The notes under the pieces were generated by a model. The model was not told the origin of the DNA. It ran no database searches and saw only the letters and a program-made list of their open reading frames with translations. A DNA stretch of 64,000 nucleotides from Bacillota bacterium (lineage in GTDB: Bacteria > Bacillota > Clostridia > Acetivibrionales > JAEZXR01). Of the stretch, positions 61,905 to 64,000 are shown in pieces. The stretch lies in the NCBI GenBank assembly GCA_023419605.1, contig JAEZXR010000032.1, positions 1 through 64,000 of the forward strand, given 5' to 3'. Both the position numbers and the translations under genes were made by a program. Position 1 is the stretch's first letter, and every line of letters starts with the position of its first letter.

Positions 61905-62555
61905 GTGGCAACTTTTGCCTTTGTTTCGGATTTTGATGGAACATTGACCCAGCGGGATTTTTATCATATCATCATCGATAAATACCTGGAGGACTGGGGA
62001 CGAAAATATTACGAGGACTGGAAAAGAAATAACAAAATCAATGTAGAATTTCTGAATAAGATATTCGGCTCCATCGGCAGGCTGGAAGAGGAGATACGGG
62101 AAGATATTCATCAAATCCCGATCGATGAATATGCTGTAAAGTTTATTAAAAAAGTACAGGCGAAGGGTGGCCGCTTTTATATACTCAGTGCCGGTACTTC
62201 CTATTATATTGAGATTTTGCTTGAGCACCTGGGTATAAAAGAGGTTACAGTCATATCCATGAAAGGCTGCTATAAAAATGGAGGGATTGAAATAACGCCG
62301 GATCCAACCAGTCCCTATTACTCTGAAGTATTCGGACTGAATAAGCGACGGGTGATCGAGGACCTTAAAAAGGAATATGACCGCGTGTTTTTTGCCGGAG
62401 ACAGCGAGCCGGATTTGGAAGCTGCAAAAGCTTCTGATCTGGCTTTTGCAAAAAGCGAGCTTAAGGAATTGCTCCGCAGGGAGAAATACAAATTTGTTCC
62501 CTTTGAAGGCTATAGGCAGATTGATTCTTATATGGATGAAAATGGGTGGGAGTAG
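61905..62555 (+). CDS. HAD-family phosphatase (MtnX/SerB-like)
   Basis: The 216-residue protein has the HAD motifs SDFDGTLTQRD (nucleophile Asp), ILSAGTS (motif II), a Lys before motif III and FAGDSEPDLEAAKASD (motif IV), with an alpha-helical cap after motif I as in MtnX and phosphoserine phosphatase. It is cytosolic and Mg2+ dependent; its substrate is not deducible. The start is GTG 61905 after GGGAGGGGG. Confidence 0.85.
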   Translation: MATFAFVSDFDGTLTQRDFYHIIIDKYLEDWGRKYYEDWKRNNKINVEFLNKIFGSIGRLEEEIREDIHQIPIDEYAVKFIKKVQAKGGRFYILSAGTSYYIEILLEHLGIKEVTVISMKGCYKNGGIEITPDPTSPYYSEVFGLNKRRVIEDLKKEYDRVFFAGDSEPDLEAAKASDLAFAKSELKELLRREKYKFVPFEGYRQIDSYMDENGWE

Positions 62556-62598
62556 GCTGCTTTCAGCAATATGAAAATTATTTTTTTATAGTGGGTGA

Positions 62599-62627
62599 TT
62601 GTACCGTAAAGGCGAATAAAGTATAAT
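62599..62627 (+). promoter_or_regulatory. Promoter of the CE7 esterase gene
   Basis: TTGTAC (62599-62604) and TATAAT (62622-62627) have a 17-base spacer. Confidence 0.6.
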
Positions 62628-62665
62628 TATGGTATATTTTGTTTTATAATAAGGGGGAAAATAAA

Positions 62666-63625
62666 ATGCCAATGATAGATATGCCTTTGGAGAAGTTGAA
62701 GGAATACCGGGGAATCAACCCGTGTCCGGCTGATATCGATCAATACTGGGAGGATGCCATCGCGGAAATGAGGTCAGTAGACCCTCAGGTGGAGTTGGTG
62801 CCCAGCGAGTTTCAAGTTCCTTTTGCAGAGTGCTTTGATTTGTACTTTACAGGCGTGAGGGGAGCCAGGGTTCACGCAAAATATTTGCGTCCTAAGAATG
62901 CTGCAAAGCCTCATCCTGCCGTACTGCAGTTTCACGGTTACGCTGGCAGCAGTGGAGACTGGCAGGATAAACTTTCTTACGTGGCAAACGGATATGCAAT
63001 CGCTTCCATGGATTGTCGCGGGCAGGGTGGCAAATCCGAGGATGTGGGAGGCGTAGTTGGCAATACCCTTCGAGGCCATATCATCCGCGGATTGGATGAC
63101 AAACCCGAAAATTTGCTGTTTCGGCATATCTTCCTGGATACTGCCCAGTTGGCCAATATTATTATGTCCATGCCGGAAGTCGATGAGAACAGAGTCGGCG
63201 CTATAGGAGGCTCTCAGGGAGGTGCGCTTACTTTGGTCTGCGCGAGTCTGGAACCAAAAATTAAGAGACTGGCACCGGTGTTTCCTTTCTTGTGCGACTA
63301 TAAAAGAGTCTGGCAGATGGATTTGGCAAAAGACGCTTATGAAGAGCTGAGAATCTATTTTAGAAATTTTGACCCGTTGCATAAGAGAGAAGATGAAATA
63401 TTTACAAAACTGGGTTACATCGACCTGCAATATATCGTGAAGAGAATTCGTGGAGAGGTTTTGATGGCAACAGGGCTCATGGATACCGTCTGTCCGCCTT
63501 CTACACAGTTTGCTGCCTATAATAAAATAACAGCTCCTAAAAATATGGTCATATATCCTGATTTCGGACATGAGGGACTTCCGGGATTTAACGATATGAC
63601 GTACCAATTTATGTTGGGACTGTAG
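62666..63625 (+). CDS. Acetyl xylan esterase / cephalosporin C deacetylase (CE7)
   Basis: The 319-residue cytoplasmic alpha/beta hydrolase has the CE7 hallmarks RGQGG (oxyanion region), GGSQGGALT (nucleophile Ser), GLMDTVCPPST (Asp) and FGHEG (His). It deacetylates small acetylated sugars and xylo-oligosaccharides. ATG 62666 follows AAGGGGGA; TTG 62639 has no site. It extends the esterase set of this region beyond pectin to acetylated xylan fragments. Confidence 0.95.
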   Translation: MPMIDMPLEKLKEYRGINPCPADIDQYWEDAIAEMRSVDPQVELVPSEFQVPFAECFDLYFTGVRGARVHAKYLRPKNAAKPHPAVLQFHGYAGSSGDWQDKLSYVANGYAIASMDCRGQGGKSEDVGGVVGNTLRGHIIRGLDDKPENLLFRHIFLDTAQLANIIMSMPEVDENRVGAIGGSQGGALTLVCASLEPKIKRLAPVFPFLCDYKRVWQMDLAKDAYEELRIYFRNFDPLHKREDEIFTKLGYIDLQYIVKRIRGEVLMATGLMDTVCPPSTQFAAYNKITAPKNMVIYPDFGHEGLPGFNDMTYQFMLGL

Positions 63626-63681
63626 GAGAACATAATATACCGGCTTGTTTGGCAAGGAATTAATTTTAATAATTTATAGCT

Positions 63682-63720
63682 ATACAAAAAAGGAATGCGC
63701 TGCGCATTCCTTTTTTGTAT
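63682..63720 (+). terminator. Rho-independent terminator after the CE7 gene
   Basis: AAAAAAGGAATGCGC pairs with GCGCATTCCTTTTTT around one or a few bases; it would work in both directions. Between it and the next hairpin (63721-63918) I see nothing. Confidence 0.9.
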
Positions 63721-63918
63721 ACATCAATTTTATGTACGGATTAAAAATCTGCTGCAATAATACTGAAACATACCGTAGGTTCACATAAAAGCCGTGAAGC
63801 GGTAAAAGAAAGATCATTGTTTAGACAAAGCGGAAAAAATTTATCACTATCTTTTTAAAACTGCAAGGAATCGGACTGCACTGTATTGTTCCTTTGAAAA
63901 ATAGAATATAAAACAAAA

Positions 63919-63939
63919 CCGGCTGATAAAATCAGCCGG
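63919..63939 (-). terminator. Terminator for a minus-strand gene
   Basis: CCGGCTGAT (63919-63927) pairs with ATCAGCCGG (63931-63939); on the minus strand it is followed by TTTTGTTTT, so it ends a gene entering from the right. Confidence 0.75.
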
Positions 63940-63949
63940 CTCCTATTTA

Positions 63950-64000
63950 TTAGCATGAAGAATGGATAATAGATGACCAGTCCATATCCAAGATAATTAT
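63950..64000 (-). CDS. Possible C-terminal end of a minus-strand gene
   Basis: One minus-strand frame runs from the window edge to a TAA at 63952-63950 and reads IIILDMDWSSIIHSSC. The stop lies 10 bases from a minus-oriented terminator, which supports a real gene end. Only 16 residues are visible, so nothing can be said of function. Confidence 0.3.
   Translation of the reverse strand: MIILDMDWSSIIHSSC

Overview
The window looks like a chromosomal segment of an anaerobic, plant-polysaccharide-degrading Firmicute of the class Clostridia (moderately AT-rich, strong AGGAGG ribosome sites, sigma-A promoters, S-layer-homology anchored enzymes, biotin-dependent Na+-pumping decarboxylase). Species-level assignment is not possible by eye. 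Most of it is a pectin / rhamnogalacturonan utilisation region, comparable in parts list to the Bacillus subtilis yes-lpl-ytc-yetA loci.

Layout. 1-2138: the 3' end of a secreted protein and a secreted propeller/rhodanese chimera. 2336-9057: membrane AraC-type sensor, a complete CUT1 sugar ABC importer (binding lipoprotein, two permeases, no ATPase) and a RidA-family gene whose promoter carries a LexA-like palindrome. 9232-11262: a zinc-finger/HTH/DUF2087/GIY-YIG protein and an orphan lipoprotein. 11530-18282: a YesN/YesM-type two-component system followed by a second importer. 18447-22619: a 1390-residue SLH-anchored enzyme with a lyase-like jelly roll. 22761-27693: MBL hydrolase, L-arabinose isomerase under AraR-like operators, a CmpB-family membrane protein and a DEDDh exonuclease. 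27969-31400: GH105, GH28 and an SGNH esterase. 31637-35259: a five-gene sodium-pump decarboxylase operon. 35280-35510: a large unexplained foldback. 35613-42017: second membrane AraC sensor and third importer. 42175-50534: second GH105, a YetA/PL26-like exo-rhamnogalacturonan lyase, a sugar isomerase-like TIM barrel, an SGNH esterase, a PL1 pectate lyase and a CE8 pectin methylesterase. 50624-52684: AraC regulator divergent from a GH130 phosphorylase. 52941-64000: small basic protein, prohibitin-like protein, short uronate isomerase, an unknown protein, YczE-like membrane protein, AraC regulator, ABC-F protein, DEAD-box helicase, HAD phosphatase, CE7 acetylesterase and, at the edge, a possible minus-strand gene end.

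How it fits together (inference): secreted PL1, CE8 and the SLH enzyme open pectin outside the cell; three importers take up oligomers; cytoplasmic PL26-like, GH105, GH28, SGNH and CE7 enzymes finish depolymerisation and deacetylation; uronate isomerase and arabinose isomerase feed the released sugars into central metabolism; and the decarboxylase pump may conserve energy from the resulting C3/C4 acids. Each importer has its own sensor upstream.

I saw no rRNA, tRNA, CRISPR array, transposase or prophage gene. The most notable non-coding signals are a shared promoter/operator in front of the PL26-like and SGNH genes, a LexA-like box at the RidA promoter, a 230-nt foldback after the decarboxylase operon, and two further element pairs shared between transport or enzyme operons.
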